The notes: a model not told the origin generated them from the letters alone. 64,000 nt of DNA from Hyphomicrobiales bacterium (GCA_021775455.1 JAJFHU010000005.1:38875-102874), one strand, 5' to 3'. Positions 1-10,186 are shown, counted from the stretch's first letter. Translations and numbers: made by a program.

Positions 1-1108
1 TTATCTGGCCTGCCAGGAAAAAACCATTAACCCGCTGGCATTCCAGGGTAGGTTTTAGCTCCCTTGGATCCACATAGTCATATTCTATTGCATAGCCCGG
101 TTGAATGATTTTAGCTTGTTCCAGCCCCGGAATGGTTTTGAGAAAATCACGTTGAACCTCTTCAGGCATCGAAGTGGAGATTCCATTTGGATAAACGGTT
201 TTGTCATCCAGACCCTCAGGTTCAAGAAAAATCTGGTGACCATCGCGCTCTCCAAATTTGACAATCTTGTCCTCTATTGACGGACAATATCTCGGCCCGA
301 TCCCCTCGATCTGACCCGAATACATGGCAGATCGTGTGATATTGTTTTCTATGATCTTGTGAGTTTCGGGTGTAGTCCGGGTGATCCCACATGCGATCTG
401 TGGATTCGTAATTTCACTGGTTAACCGGGAAAACGGGACCAGCACTTCATCTGCGTCCTGCATATCCAGGCCAGCCCAGTCAATCGTATCACCATCCAGG
501 CGGGGAGGCGTTCCGGTTTTAAGCCGAGCCAGGTCAAACCCGATCGAAGCCAAGGTATCAGACAGTCCAAGGCAGGGCGCCTCTCCCATCCGCCCTGCAG
601 GAATTTTCTTCTCACCGATATGAATCAATCCACGCAAAAATGTCCCGGCAGTCAAAACGACTGCTGATCCATTTATGCAATCGCCGTTCCCAAACTTGAC
701 CCCAGTCACGGTTCCGTCGACCACCACCAAATCGCAAACCGCGCCTTCAACAATTTCCAAACCATTAATTTCGTTGATTGCCGCCTGCATAGCCAACCGA
801 TACAGTTTTCTGTCTGCCTGTGTTCTTGGCCCTCTGACCGCCGGACCCTTTCTCCGGTTGAGCATCCGAAACTGTATGCCCGCCTTATCGGCAACCCGGC
901 CCATCAAACCATCCAGCGCGTCTATCTCACGAACCAGATGGCCTTTCCCCAGCCCGCCTATGGCAGGATTGCAGGACATAACACCAATCGAATCGCGCTT
1001 ATGGGTAACCAGGATCGTTTTGGCGCCCGCACGCGCAGCAACAGCCGCCGCTTCTACGCCTGCGTGGCCTCCGCCGATAACGATTACATCTTTTCGATTG
1101 CCAGACAT
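1..1108 (-). CDS. mnmG: tRNA uridine-5-carboxymethylaminomethyl(34) synthesis enzyme MnmG (N-terminal part)
   Basis: MnmG (GidA) is the FAD- and NADH-dependent partner of MnmE; together they modify uridine 34 of certain tRNAs. About 369 N-terminal residues are present and the gene runs off the left edge; the family is normally about 620 residues. The start at 1108 opens with the FAD-binding motif [12 protein letters not shown]. It is followed by the family signatures [29 protein letters not shown] and [11 protein letters not shown]. It lies downstream of mnmE on the same strand, separated by a gap that carries two parS sites. In related genomes rsmG, parA and parB follow mnmG, so they are expected just beyond the edge; that is inference. 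Confidence 0.96.
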   Translation of the reverse strand, partial: MSGNRKDVIVIGGGHAGVEAAAVAARAGAKTILVTHKRDSIGVMSCNPAIGGLGKGHLVREIDALDGLMGRVADKAGIQFRMLNRRKGPAVRGPRTQADRKLYRLAMQAAINEINGLEIVEGAVCDLVVVDGTVTGVKFGNGDCINGSAVVLTAGTFLRGLIHIGEKKIPAGRMGEAPCLGLSDTLASIGFDLARLKTGTPPRLDGDTIDWAGLDMQDADEVLVPFSRLTSEITNPQIACGITRTTPETHKIIENNITRSAMYSGQIEGIGPRYCPSIEDKIVKFGERDGHQIFLEPEGLDDKTVYPNGISTSMPEEVQRDFLKTIPGLEQAKIIQPGYAIEYDYVDPRELKPTLECQRVNGFFLAGQI

Positions 1109-1189
1109 TTCAAACCTGCTGATTGTGAGCCCGCTAGATAGCGCCCAAATCTCGCTTCGTCAAAGTAAAACAGTAACAACAGTCAATGT

Positions 1190-1205
1190 TGTTTCACGTG
1201 AAACA
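1190..1205. other. parS: parS centromere site, perfect 16-bp palindrome
   Basis: The sequence TGTTTCACGTGAAACA is an exact match to the bacterial parS consensus bound by ParB. It lies in the non-coding gap between mnmE and mnmG, about 6.5 kb from the putative origin at 7494-7878. Origin-proximal parS near mnmG is the common alphaproteobacterial arrangement. ParA and ParB genes are not in the window. Confidence 0.93.
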
Positions 1206-1232
1206 CAGGCGGCTCTAATGTCCTCAACGTAA

Positions 1233-1248
1233 TGTTTCACGTGAATCA
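1233..1248. other. parS: second parS site, one mismatch
   Basis: TGTTTCACGTGAATCA differs from the 16-bp parS consensus at one base in the right arm. It starts 43 bp after the start of the perfect site, about four helical turns away. Its right end overlaps the mnmE stop codon (1246-1248), so the mismatch may be a compromise with the end of that coding sequence. A pair of close sites would help nucleate ParB; binding itself is inferred. Confidence 0.82.
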
Positions 1249-2553
1249 TTTTCCAATACAAAACTCTGAAAAAATAACATCCAGCAAATCTTCTACGTCA
1301 ACTCTACCCGTAATACGGCCAAGATTATCGCTTGCTGACCGAAGAGACTCCGCGATTATTTCTTCCCGGTCTTCAAAATTGCAAAGGCTCCTATTCATAT
1401 CCATCAAACAAGCTTCAATCGATATCCGATGCCGTTCCCGACTAATCAAACCGCCATCCATTGAGCCGCCAAGCTCCTTCAGCCGACATTCTACCATTTC
1501 AATAAATGACCTGATTCCATGCCCTGATTTCGAAGAAATCGATGACCTATTGTCAATTACCCCATTATCATCCTTCGAAAATATTGTAACTGCGCCGTCA
1601 GGCGCCTTTGAGCCAGATTTATCCAGGTCGTTCATATCCTGCAACCAAATAACAAGATCAGCTTCCTGGGCCGCTTTACGAGCCCTGACCACACCCTCTC
1701 GTTCAATCGGATCATTGGTATCCCGCATTCCTGCAGTATCCGTAATCCGTACCGCATATCCGCCAATATCCAAATCTACATGAAGCGTATCACGGGTAGT
1801 GCCAGCAATATCAGTAACTATCGCCACATCCCTCTTTGCAAGTGCATTCAACAGACTTGACTTGCCTGCATTGGGTTTGCCCAACAACACAACATTAAAA
1901 CCATCGCGAATTATCTCACCAACACGGCTATCATCAAGATGCCCCCGAATGGTGGCTGCAAGTGAAGTGATTTTGACCTTACATGCATCCATCACATCGT
2001 TGGGAACATCATCCTGGTCTGAAAAATCAAGGCCCGACTCGATGATCGCTCTTACATTTGTCAGTTCAGTCCGCCAGGATTCATAAACCTCCCGAAGCGC
2101 ACCACCGGACTGGATCACCGCTTGCTTGCGCTGTATCTCAGTTTGTGCGGCCACCAAATCCGAAAGCCCTTCAAGTTCGGTTAGATCCAGTCGACCATTT
2201 TCAAACGCCCGTCGGGAAAATTCCCCGGCCTCTGCCAACCGACACTCGGTAATGTTCCCCAACGAACGCAATAATTTGGACACAACCGCCGGCCCGCCAT
2301 GTACCTGAAACTCCAGACAATCTTCACCCGTAAAGCTATTCGGTGACGGAAACCAAACTACAATACCCTTGTCTATTGGAACCTTCTCCGCCGGATCTGA
2401 TATAGAAAGGTATTCAGCCCTTCTGGGCTCTGGCGCTCTATCCAGCATCAACGAAATTATATCCGTGCATCTGTCTCCAGAAATCCGAACCACAGCAACA
2501 CCGCTTGGAAGATTACCGCTTGAAAGCGCAACAATCGTATCAACTTGTGTCAA
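1246..2553 (-). CDS. mnmE: tRNA modification GTPase MnmE
   Basis: MnmE is the dimeric, GTP- and folate-binding partner of MnmG in tRNA wobble-uridine modification. The 435 residues match the family length. The N-terminal folate domain is followed by the G domain, with P-loop GKPNAGKSS near residues 225-233, a DTAG motif near 272-275, and an SKDD in place of the usual NKxD. The C-terminus ends in CIGK, keeping the catalytic cysteine typical of the family. The start is TTG at 2553, preceded by AGGAAG at good spacing, and it gives the conserved opening TQVDTIVALSSG. It is divergent from the DUF255 gene and upstream of mnmG. Confidence 0.96.
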   Translation of the reverse strand: MTQVDTIVALSSGNLPSGVAVVRISGDRCTDIISLMLDRAPEPRRAEYLSISDPAEKVPIDKGIVVWFPSPNSFTGEDCLEFQVHGGPAVVSKLLRSLGNITECRLAEAGEFSRRAFENGRLDLTELEGLSDLVAAQTEIQRKQAVIQSGGALREVYESWRTELTNVRAIIESGLDFSDQDDVPNDVMDACKVKITSLAATIRGHLDDSRVGEIIRDGFNVVLLGKPNAGKSSLLNALAKRDVAIVTDIAGTTRDTLHVDLDIGGYAVRITDTAGMRDTNDPIEREGVVRARKAAQEADLVIWLQDMNDLDKSGSKAPDGAVTIFSKDDNGVIDNRSSISSKSGHGIRSFIEMVECRLKELGGSMDGGLISRERHRISIEACLMDMNRSLCNFEDREEIIAESLRSASDNLGRITGRVDVEDLLDVIFSEFCIGK

Positions 2554-2611
2554 TGGACAACTTCCTGGTTTCAGTGCAAAGCTTTAAGCCTGCATCAATT
2601 CTGGAATTTCT

Positions 2612-4636
2612 ATGACTCCAACTCACACCCAAAGCAACCAACTTGTAAATGCCTCCAGTCCCTACCTTCTTCAACATATGGGTAATCCAGTCCATTGGCG
2701 CGAATGGAATGAAGATTCCCTTGCCGAAGCAAGACGAACCGGCAAGCCGATTTTGTTGTCCGTCGGTTATGCCGCATGTCACTGGTGTCATGTGATGGCG
2801 CATGAAAGTTTCGAGGATGAAAATATCGCAGCCATCATGAATAAGCTTTACATAAACATTAAAGTCGATCGTGAAGAACGGCCGGATATTGATCAAATCT
2901 ACATGGAATCATTACATGCGATGGGCGAGCAGGGCGGCTGGCCTCTTACCATGTTTCTGACACCGGATGCAGAACCGTTCTGGGGAGGTACTTATTTTCC
3001 CCCGACACCGTCTTATGGCAGACCTGCATTCAAACAGGTATTGGAAGCAATCGAACGGACTTATCGCGAACAGGCAGAGACAATTGCCAAAAATACTGGA
3101 GCGCTTAAATCACACCTTCAAAACCTCTCCGCACCACCTGCAAACAACAATGGTCTTCCGCCGACAAATTATTTCACCCAATTCGTTGAGCGGAGTCTTT
3201 CCATCTTCGATCCGATAAATGGTGGAACACAAGGAGCACCAAAATTTCCCAATGCACCCATGCTCGAAAGTTGGGCAAGAGCAGGTTCATCGGGCGCATC
3301 TCCTTCTGCCCAAGATGCATTTTTAACGACTGTAACATCAATTTCAAATGGCGGCATTTATGATCACCTGCGTGGTGGAATCGCCAGATACAGCGTTGAT
3401 GAAAATTGGCTCGCGCCTCACTTTGAAAAAATGCTCTATGATAACGCTCATTTTGTTCGGCATCTTACTCATGCCTGGAAACTAACTGGTCATGAATTAT
3501 TTCGAATCCGAATCAATGAGACCCTGGATTGGTTAATTGAGGAAATGGTAACGGAAGAGGGTGCTTTTGCCTCAAGTCTCGATGCCGACAGTGAAGGCGA
3601 AGAAGGAAAATTCTATGTCTGGACCAAACAGGAAATCGAATCAGTTTTGGGCAGTAAAGCAGAAGAATTCTGCAATTTTTATGATGTGACACACGCAGGA
3701 AACTGGGAAGGAAAAACCATTCTCAATCGCCTGAGGGAAAACCGGCCAGGCACCATCACCCCCACGTCAATTCAAAACAGTAAAATCATTCTTCTTGGTC
3801 ATCGGAACAAGCGAATCAGCCCCGGCCGTGATGACAAAGTCCTGACTGACTGGAACGCTTACATGATCCGGTCGATCGCAGAAGCCGGTAGGGCATTCTC
3901 ACAATCGAAATGGATAGACATTGCCAAAGACGTATTTCATTCCTTATCTAAAGCAAACATATATGACGGCGTCTTGGTTCATTCCAGCCGCCTTGGAGTT
4001 GCTGCAAAATCGGGCCTTGCATCTGACTATTCAGCCATGATCAACGCAGCGCTATCGCTGTATGAAGCAACCAGCGATCCCGCGTACTTGAACTGGTCAC
4101 GAAAATGGAAGGATAAACTTGACCAGGATTACAGTGATGGTGAAGGAGGATATTATCTGACCTCCAAAGACGCATCTGACCTGATTGTCAGACCCCGCTG
4201 TGACACGGACGAAGCCAACCCATCTGCAGCATCTTTGATTCTTGAGGGTCTAATCCGGCATTCTCATCTTGCAAATGATGCCGACGTTCTTAATGCAGTC
4301 GACAAGCTTGCAGCAAATCTTTATTCGATTTCAAAAAAACGCCCATACGGAATGGCCGGATTCGCTAATGCGGTACACTCCCTGCACAATCACAAACACG
4401 TCCTGATCAATTCAAAAAGTGATAAAGATGCTTCCGCGTTTGTCAAAGAAGTTAACTTGCATCCTTCGCTTTGCCTTACGGTCAGCTTAAAAGACCAGGA
4501 TGATTCAAAAAATCACCTTGGTCTAAAGACGGTTCAATCCGGTTCCGAATCGAATGCGATAATATGCAATAACAAGACATGCAGCGCACCAATTTCAAAT
4601 CCCGTCGAATTGAAAAAAGCACTAAACAATGAATAA
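2612..4636 (+). CDS. DUF255 / YyaL (SSP411-like) thioredoxin-domain protein
   Basis: This 674-residue protein belongs to the YyaL / spermatogenesis-associated protein 20 family: an N-terminal thioredoxin-like domain followed by an alpha/alpha-barrel region resembling N-acylglucosamine epimerases. The N-terminal block has the family signature SPYLLQHMGNPVHW and the cysteine motif ACHWCHVM around residues 55-62, then VDREERPDID and GGWPLTMFLTPD. A GGIYDHLRGGIARYSVD block lies in the middle. The biochemical role of the family is not settled. It is the only rightward gene between mnmG and the putative origin, and it ends two bases from the rho stop codon. A GGAA sits just upstream of the ATG. Confidence 0.9.
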   Translation: MTPTHTQSNQLVNASSPYLLQHMGNPVHWREWNEDSLAEARRTGKPILLSVGYAACHWCHVMAHESFEDENIAAIMNKLYINIKVDREERPDIDQIYMESLHAMGEQGGWPLTMFLTPDAEPFWGGTYFPPTPSYGRPAFKQVLEAIERTYREQAETIAKNTGALKSHLQNLSAPPANNNGLPPTNYFTQFVERSLSIFDPINGGTQGAPKFPNAPMLESWARAGSSGASPSAQDAFLTTVTSISNGGIYDHLRGGIARYSVDENWLAPHFEKMLYDNAHFVRHLTHAWKLTGHELFRIRINETLDWLIEEMVTEEGAFASSLDADSEGEEGKFYVWTKQEIESVLGSKAEEFCNFYDVTHAGNWEGKTILNRLRENRPGTITPTSIQNSKIILLGHRNKRISPGRDDKVLTDWNAYMIRSIAEAGRAFSQSKWIDIAKDVFHSLSKANIYDGVLVHSSRLGVAAKSGLASDYSAMINAALSLYEATSDPAYLNWSRKWKDKLDQDYSDGEGGYYLTSKDASDLIVRPRCDTDEANPSAASLILEGLIRHSHLANDADVLNAVDKLAANLYSISKKRPYGMAGFANAVHSLHNHKHVLINSKSDKDASAFVKEVNLHPSLCLTVSLKDQDDSKNHLGLKTVQSGSESNAIICNNKTCSAPISNPVELKKALNNE

Positions 4637-4638
4637 TT

Positions 4639-5904
4639 TTAAGTGTTCATCGTATCAAAGAAATCTGAATTATTCTTGGTTTGCTTGAGCTTGTCTATCA
4701 GGAATTCAATTGCATCAGTCGTACCCATCGAAGAAAGAATTCGACGTAATACAAAGATTTTTTGCAGATCCTCTTTCGGAACCAGCAAGTCCTCTTTCCG
4801 CGTACCGCTTTTCAAAATGTCCATCGCCGGATAGACGCGCTTGTCTGCAACCTTGCGATCAAGCACTATCTCAGAGTTACCGGTGCCCTTGAATTCTTCG
4901 AAGATCACCTCATCCATCCGGGAACCGGTATCGATCAACGCCGTTGCAATGATTGTCAGTGACCCACCTTCCTCAATGTTTCTTGCCGCACCGAAAAACC
5001 TTTTTGGCCTCTGCAATGCATTGGCGTCTACACCACCAGTCAGCACCTTGCCTGAAGACGGGACAACAGTATTGTAAGCGCGTCCAAGGCGTGTGACTGA
5101 ATCAAGCAGTATGACGACATCACGCCCATGCTCCACCAATCGTTTGGCTTTCTCAATCACCATCTCGGCAACCTGCACATGACGCGAAGCCGGTTCATCA
5201 AATGTAGATGATACTACTTCACCATCTACCGACCGTTGCATGTCAGTCACCTCCTCAGGGCGCTCATCGATTAACAAAACGATCAGATAGCTCTCAGGGT
5301 GATTCGCAGTAATTGAATGAGCTATGTTCTGAAGCAGAACAGTTTTACCGGTACGCGGTGGCGCTACTATCAGACCGCGTTGCCCTTTGCCAAGAGGTGC
5401 CACCAGGTCAATCACCCTGCCAGAAAGATCCTTCTTTGTCGGGTCGCCTATCTCCATTAAAAAGCGATCATCAGGATATAGCGGTGTAAGATTATCGAAG
5501 TGAATCTTGTGTTTGATCTTTTCAGGGTCATCAAAATTTATTGTATTCACTTTCAAAAGAGCAAAGTAGCGCTCGCCATCCTTTGGGCTCCTTATTGGAC
5601 CTTCAACAGTATCCCCGGTTTTCAATGAAAACCGTCGGATTTGAGATGGAGAAATATAAATATCGTCCGGCCCTGCCAAATAGTTCGCTGTTGCTGACCG
5701 CAAAAATCCGAATCCATCCTGGAGAACCTCGACAACACCAGACCCAATAATTTCCACATCTTCTTCCGCCAGATTTTTCAGGATGGCAAACATTAGTTCT
5801 TGCTTGCGCATGGCGCTGGCATTTTCTACTTCCAGACCTTCAGCAAATGTTACAAGATCGGTTGGACTCTTTGAATTGAGTTCCTGAAGCTTCATCTCTT
5901 TCAT
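4639..5904 (-). CDS. rho: transcription termination factor Rho
   Basis: Rho is the hexameric RNA-dependent ATPase that ends transcription of many operons. The frame is open further upstream, but the ATG at 5904 gives [14 protein letters not shown], the usual Rho opening, with 421 residues, and GGAAAG lies eight bases before it. It has the cold-shock-like RNA-binding block (GFGFLRS), the P-loop APPRTGKT near residues 181-188, and the ring-closing [27 protein letters not shown] region. It lies downstream of hemE and hemJ on the strand leaving the putative origin. It meets the DUF255 gene tail to tail with two bases between stop codons. Confidence 0.97.
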   Translation of the reverse strand: MKEMKLQELNSKSPTDLVTFAEGLEVENASAMRKQELMFAILKNLAEEDVEIIGSGVVEVLQDGFGFLRSATANYLAGPDDIYISPSQIRRFSLKTGDTVEGPIRSPKDGERYFALLKVNTINFDDPEKIKHKIHFDNLTPLYPDDRFLMEIGDPTKKDLSGRVIDLVAPLGKGQRGLIVAPPRTGKTVLLQNIAHSITANHPESYLIVLLIDERPEEVTDMQRSVDGEVVSSTFDEPASRHVQVAEMVIEKAKRLVEHGRDVVILLDSVTRLGRAYNTVVPSSGKVLTGGVDANALQRPKRFFGAARNIEEGGSLTIIATALIDTGSRMDEVIFEEFKGTGNSEIVLDRKVADKRVYPAMDILKSGTRKEDLLVPKEDLQKIFVLRRILSSMGTTDAIEFLIDKLKQTKNNSDFFDTMNT

Positions 5905-6031
5905 GAAGTCTGCTTTCCAAATTAAAAATGATTGTCGCGCATGATTTGGATGTACCAATTCTAAATGCGCGAATAGGTAGGAACCCTCTCCTACACCGAA
6001 CAAAAGATTCTCTCAAGTAAAATTCTGCACC

Positions 6032-6454
6032 TTAAAACGGTTTTACAATAACCAGTATAATTATCAGAATCATCAATCCGGTTGGTATTTCATTCGCGAT
6101 ACGAAAAAATCTTTGCGTTCTGGGACGTTCATCCCTAGCAAACTGACGTACCCAACGCGCTTCAAATCCATGAAAAGCACTTAACAGGATAACCAGAAAA
6201 AACTTCGCAACAAACCATCCCTCGACATGGCTATTTGTCAAAACAACCAACCATAACCCAAACAACCATGTTGCAATCATGGCTGGTGTCATTATCGCCT
6301 TTAAAAGCCGACGTTCCATCACCTTGAAAGTTTCTGATTGTACAGATCCGACCTCGCTGTCAAAATGATAAATCAACAATCTTGGAAGATATAACAAACC
6401 AGCCATCCAACTAATTACCGCAATGATATGAGCCGCCTTAGCCAACAAGTACAT
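6032..6454 (-). CDS. hemJ: protoporphyrinogen oxidase HemJ
   Basis: HemJ is the oxygen-independent membrane enzyme that oxidises protoporphyrinogen IX to protoporphyrin IX in haem synthesis. The 140-residue product starts MYLLAKAAHIIAVISWMAGL and shows the family core: an early histidine, LYLPRLLIYH, and about four membrane segments. I chose the ATG at 6454 because a strong AGGAGATTAAA ribosome site precedes it. That site overlaps the hemE stop codon, so translation is probably coupled to hemE, another haem enzyme. A longer open frame upstream (to 6493) lies inside hemE. Confidence 0.92.
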   Translation of the reverse strand: MYLLAKAAHIIAVISWMAGLLYLPRLLIYHFDSEVGSVQSETFKVMERRLLKAIMTPAMIATWLFGLWLVVLTNSHVEGWFVAKFFLVILLSAFHGFEARWVRQFARDERPRTQRFFRIANEIPTGLMILIIILVIVKPF

Positions 6455-6455
6455 T

Positions 6456-7493
6456 TTAATCTCCTCGCACTCGACGCACAAGGCGCTCCACATTTTCTAT
6501 CGGAGTCTGTGGCACGATCCCGTGACCCAAATTAAATATCAACGGACCCTCTCCAAGATTCTCCAATATGTCATCGATCGCCCTATCCAGACTATTTCCA
6601 CCAGCCACCAACCGCATAGGGTCCAACAGGCCCTGCACTGCTCCTTGCCTCTGAAAACCACAAGCATCTTCAAACGAAACAGTCCAATCCAGACCCAAAC
6701 CACTTACACCAGTTTTCGCCCGATATTTTTTCAATCTGCTGCCAGCACCCTTCGGAAATCCGATTATCAATGCGTCAGGAACAACTCGCCTGATTTCATC
6801 AACTATTTTTTTCACCGGTTTTACACACCACTGTTCAAACTGGTCATCCCCCAAAACGCCAGCCCAGGAATCAAAAATTTGAACCACTCCAGCACCAGCT
6901 TGCAATTGCGCAATCAGATATGAAGCACTTGCTTCTGCCAGAACTTCCAGCAGTTTTTGCATAGCTTCGGGATGTTTCATTCCAAACAGCCTGGCTGGCC
7001 CTTGATCGGGAGTACCCTTTCCGGCAATCATGTAGGTCGCAACGGTCCACGGAGCTCCGCAAAATCCAATCAAAGACATCTCTTCCGGTAACTGCTGGCG
7101 CAGACCCCTTACAGTCTCGAGAACTGGTTCCAGTTTCTCCACCACCGATGAATTATCCAGTCTGTTTATTCCGTAAACATCTATCGGTTCAAGTAAAGGA
7201 CCCTGGTTTTCCACAAACTCGACCTTCCGGCCCAAAGCGTCCGGAATTACTAAGATATCTGAAAACAGAATGGCAGCATCAAACTGAAATCTACGTATAG
7301 GTTGAAGTGTGACTTCTATTGCCAATTCCGGCGTGTAGCATAACTCAAGAAAAGAGCCGGCAATTTTACGAACTTTACGATACTCGGGTAAATATCTGCC
7401 TGCTTGTCGCATCAGCCATATTGGAGGAGTTTCAAAACTTTTACCCTTCAATACAGCTTCAAGTTTTCTATTTAATCCTTTTTCCACAACCAT
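6456..7493 (-). CDS. hemE: uroporphyrinogen decarboxylase
   Basis: HemE decarboxylates uroporphyrinogen III to coproporphyrinogen III. The 345-residue length fits the family. The signature [20 protein letters not shown] lies near the N-terminus, and [14 protein letters not shown] and the C-terminal [12 protein letters not shown] are also present. The start is ATG at 7493, but AGGA is almost on top of it; the GTG two codons later (7487) has better spacing. hemE is the usual left neighbour of the alphaproteobacterial chromosome origin, and here it reads away from the AT-rich gap at 7494-7878. Confidence 0.97.
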   Translation of the reverse strand: MVVEKGLNRKLEAVLKGKSFETPPIWLMRQAGRYLPEYRKVRKIAGSFLELCYTPELAIEVTLQPIRRFQFDAAILFSDILVIPDALGRKVEFVENQGPLLEPIDVYGINRLDNSSVVEKLEPVLETVRGLRQQLPEEMSLIGFCGAPWTVATYMIAGKGTPDQGPARLFGMKHPEAMQKLLEVLAEASASYLIAQLQAGAGVVQIFDSWAGVLGDDQFEQWCVKPVKKIVDEIRRVVPDALIIGFPKGAGSRLKKYRAKTGVSGLGLDWTVSFEDACGFQRQGAVQGLLDPMRLVAGGNSLDRAIDDILENLGEGPLIFNLGHGIVPQTPIENVERLVRRVRGD

Positions 7494-7878
7494 TCCTAAT
7501 TAAAAATTACACCGTAGGTGTTATTGATTCTTATTAGAGTCTCTTAATTATGGGGATTAACAGTTTTCCACCATTACTCATTGTATTATTACAGAAAAAT
7601 ATTCAGTTGAAATCTGAAAAAAGATTTCCACATAATCTCAAAATCGTATTTCTATGTTTAATATCAATAAGTTATTATAAATGTTATCAACACAGTGTGT
7701 TAACAAATCGATGATTGGCTCCGCAATTTACAATTTCATTGTACTATTCACAACTGTGTACCAATCTCACATAGAGTTGCAATATGTAGATAAAAAGCGG
7801 TGAAAGGTGCATAAAATTGCCAGCATTCTTCAAAATGTCCTATTTATCAAACGCCATACACAAGCGACGGAATAAACC
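7494..7878. other. oriC: putative chromosomal replication origin (oriC), hemE-ppsR gap
   Basis: This 385-bp AT-rich non-coding gap separates leftward hemE from rightward ppsR, the conserved place of oriC in Caulobacter and Rhizobiales. DnaA-box-like 9-mers, each one mismatch from TTATNCACA, are at 7480-7488 (TTTTCCACA, inside the hemE 5' end), 7684-7692 (TTATCAACA), 7744-7752 (CTATTCACA), 7785-7793 (TGTAGATAA, reverse) and 7806-7814 (GGTGCATAA, reverse). None is perfect. Weaker ones are near 7564 and 7624. A very AT-rich stretch at about 7650-7690 could be the unwinding element. GANTC methylation sites (GATTC, GAGTC) lie at about 7525-7541. Divergent promoters for hemE and ppsR must also be here. 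Confidence 0.78.
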
Positions 7879-8730
7879 TTGGAAAAATCCATCAATTATT
7901 TTCATTTGCACCTAATATCGGATTCGACCGGTGAGACATTGATATCCGCAGCAAGGGCAGTCACCTCCCAATACAAAACCAATCAGGCAATTGAGCACAT
8001 CTACCCATTGGTACGAAGTCAAAAACAACTGGAAGCAGTTCTCGACGCAATTGATCAAGAACCCGGTATAGTACTCTTTACCCTGACAGATGCTGAAGTT
8101 TCCGGCACTCTAGAATCTCGATGTAAAAAAATGGGAACACCATGTGTATCAATCCTTGAGCCAATATTTCAGACTTTCCAGTCTTATCTGGGAAGCCCAA
8201 GTAAACGAATTGTAGGAGCACAGCATGCCTTGGATAATGAGTACTTTAGCCGGATTGATGCGCTGAATTTTACATTACTGCACGATGATGGGGTTCTTCC
8301 GGATGATCTTGAGGAAGCGGATATAATTCTGATCGGTATCAGCCGAACATCGAAAACACCGACGAGTATTTATTTGGCAAATCGTGGAATCAAGACTGCC
8401 AATATCCCATTGGTTCCCGGAATCGATTTACCCAAATCCGTAATAGAAGCAAGGCATCCGCTGATTGTCGCCCTTATTGCCACTACTGATCGTATTCAAC
8501 AAGTTCGACAAAACAGGTTGCTGGAGTTAAATGCCGCAGATGCGGGTTCTTCTTACGCAAACCGTGCCCAAATCGCAGAAGAACTCGCAGCCGCAAGAAA
8601 ACTGTGCAAGCGACATAACTGGGAAATGATAGACGTAACCAGAAAATCCATCGAAGAAACCGCGGCCGCCATTTTGGCCCTTTATTCCAAACACGTTTCA
8701 GAACGCAAATTGCCAGGAATTACCAAATGA
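7879..8730 (+). CDS. ppsR: pyruvate, phosphate dikinase / PEP synthase regulatory protein (DUF299)
   Basis: Members are bifunctional ADP-dependent kinase/phosphorylases that switch PEP synthase or pyruvate phosphate dikinase off and on. The 283 residues include the N-terminal [12 protein letters not shown] and the P-loop-like [18 protein letters not shown] of the family. The start must be TTG at 7879, because no ATG or GTG occurs before the conserved LISDSTGE block; a CGGAAT lies just upstream. It is the first gene on the right side of the putative origin, and its stop overlaps the maf start by four bases (ATGA). Which dikinase it controls is not visible here. Confidence 0.92.
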   Translation: MEKSINYFHLHLISDSTGETLISAARAVTSQYKTNQAIEHIYPLVRSQKQLEAVLDAIDQEPGIVLFTLTDAEVSGTLESRCKKMGTPCVSILEPIFQTFQSYLGSPSKRIVGAQHALDNEYFSRIDALNFTLLHDDGVLPDDLEEADIILIGISRTSKTPTSIYLANRGIKTANIPLVPGIDLPKSVIEARHPLIVALIATTDRIQQVRQNRLLELNAADAGSSYANRAQIAEELAAARKLCKRHNWEMIDVTRKSIEETAAAILALYSKHVSERKLPGITK

Positions 8731-9323
8731 GCGGCATTATTCTGGCATCGAAAAGTGAACATCGTGCAACACTACTTCGGAATGCCGGCATACTGTTCAT
8801 CCAACAGGGAGCTTCCATCGACGAACGAACAGTTGAACAACCGGTCCTGGAAGCTGGTTTTGGTGGTGTTGATGTTGCAGAAGTTCTTGCCCGGGCCAAA
8901 GCGCTCGATGTGGCAGAGACAAACCAGGAAAGCTACGTCATTGGCTGCGATCAAACTTTAACCTTGAATGAAAAGATACTGCACAAACCAAAAAACATGG
9001 AAGAAGCGCGGCGGCGGTTGTTGTCTTTGTCAGGCAAGACGCATGAGCTGAATAGCGCGATCGTCATTGTCCGGAACCAGGAAGTTTTATGGTCACACAC
9101 CGAAGTCTGCAGCATTACATTTGAAGACTTGGACCCTGGATTTGTTGGTCGCCATCTGGCATCTGTTGGTAAAGTAGCGCTATCCAGTGTTGGGGCATAC
9201 CAGATTGAAGGTCCGGGTGTTCAGCTAATGAAAAAAATAGAGGGAGATTTCTTTTCAATTATAGGTCTTCCCCTTTTACCTCTGCTTGGGCAACTCAGAA
9301 AACTCGACCTGTTGGATAAATGA
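8727..9323 (+). CDS. maf: Maf-family nucleotide pyrophosphatase
   Basis: Maf proteins hydrolyse non-canonical or modified nucleoside triphosphates. The 198 residues show the N-terminal [17 protein letters not shown] (the family S-x-S-x-x-R), an E-R dyad near residue 30, GCDQTL where GADQ is usual, and the C-terminal [18 protein letters not shown]. It overlaps ppsR and aroE by four bases at each end, so ppsR-maf-aroE-coaE is a tightly coupled operon. The YceF-like subgroup is the best guess; the exact substrate is not known. Confidence 0.93.
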   Translation: MSGIILASKSEHRATLLRNAGILFIQQGASIDERTVEQPVLEAGFGGVDVAEVLARAKALDVAETNQESYVIGCDQTLTLNEKILHKPKNMEEARRRLLSLSGKTHELNSAIVIVRNQEVLWSHTEVCSITFEDLDPGFVGRHLASVGKVALSSVGAYQIEGPGVQLMKKIEGDFFSIIGLPLLPLLGQLRKLDLLDK

Positions 9324-10186
9324 TGATGGAAGGTGGCGACAGGTTCAAAAAGGCATTTGTTATTGGTTGGCCAATTTCCCACTCACTTTCACCAATTTTG
9401 CACGGCTATTGGCTCAGTAAAATGAATCTGTCCGGGATCTATGAAGCCGTCCCTGTGGCTCCAGGCGAAATATCAAATTTCTTTAACTCCGCGATTGAAA
9501 AGGGGTATGTTGGCGGCAATGTAACTATTCCCCACAAGGAAGGGGTCTTTGCAATCGTCGATGAAAAAGATGAAGTTTCCAAAGCAATTGGAGCTGTAAA
9601 TACGGTGTGGTTTGAAGACAATCGATTGATGGCTACAAACACCGACGCGACAGGATTTATATCAAATCTTGACGATTGTGCCCCAAAATGGCGGTCTGGA
9701 ACTACAGCCTTGATACTGGGTGCCGGCGGTGCGTCAAGAGCTGTAATTTGTGGAATCCTCGCAGCAGGATATCAAACTGCTCACATTATCAATAGAACCG
9801 AAGAACGTGCCAAAGAGCTGGTAGATCGCTTTGGAGAAAAATGTTTTGCCCATACATGGGATGCATTCGAACTACTGGCTCCCGATGCCGATCTTTTGGT
9901 CAATACCACTTCAATCGGTATGACCGGCAATGCTGAAACATCGTTGCCATCTCTTGATAAGTTACCCAAACACTGCATTGTTTCTGACATTGTCTATACA
10001 CCGCTGAAAACAAAATTACTGACTGAAGCATGGAAAAGAGATCTGCAAACTGTCGACGGGATAGGGATGTTGCTTCACCAGGCAGCACCCGGATTTGAAA
10101 AGTGGTTTGGCGTGTTGCCAAAAGTCGACAAGGGTCTCCGCGAGCACGTATTGGCTGCCATGGAACAAAAAGGCAATTCTAAATGA
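9320..10186 (+). CDS. aroE: shikimate dehydrogenase
   Basis: AroE reduces 3-dehydroshikimate to shikimate with NADPH in aromatic amino acid synthesis. The 288 residues carry VIGWPISHSLSPILHGYWL (substrate site), NVTIPHKE with the catalytic lysine, the NADP-binding GAGGASRAV, and NTTSIGM. Three ATG codons in a row at 9320-9328 leave the exact start uncertain; the first overlaps the maf stop. The 3' end overlaps coaE by four bases. Confidence 0.96.
   Translation: MMMEGGDRFKKAFVIGWPISHSLSPILHGYWLSKMNLSGIYEAVPVAPGEISNFFNSAIEKGYVGGNVTIPHKEGVFAIVDEKDEVSKAIGAVNTVWFEDNRLMATNTDATGFISNLDDCAPKWRSGTTALILGAGGASRAVICGILAAGYQTAHIINRTEERAKELVDRFGEKCFAHTWDAFELLAPDADLLVNTTSIGMTGNAETSLPSLDKLPKHCIVSDIVYTPLKTKLLTEAWKRDLQTVDGIGMLLHQAAPGFEKWFGVLPKVDKGLREHVLAAMEQKGNSK

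Noticed and set aside
7544..7561. TTAA...TTAAC pair resembling a CtrA binding site in the putative origin
   Set aside because: The two halves are nine bases apart instead of seven, and no other pair in the gap has the right spacing.
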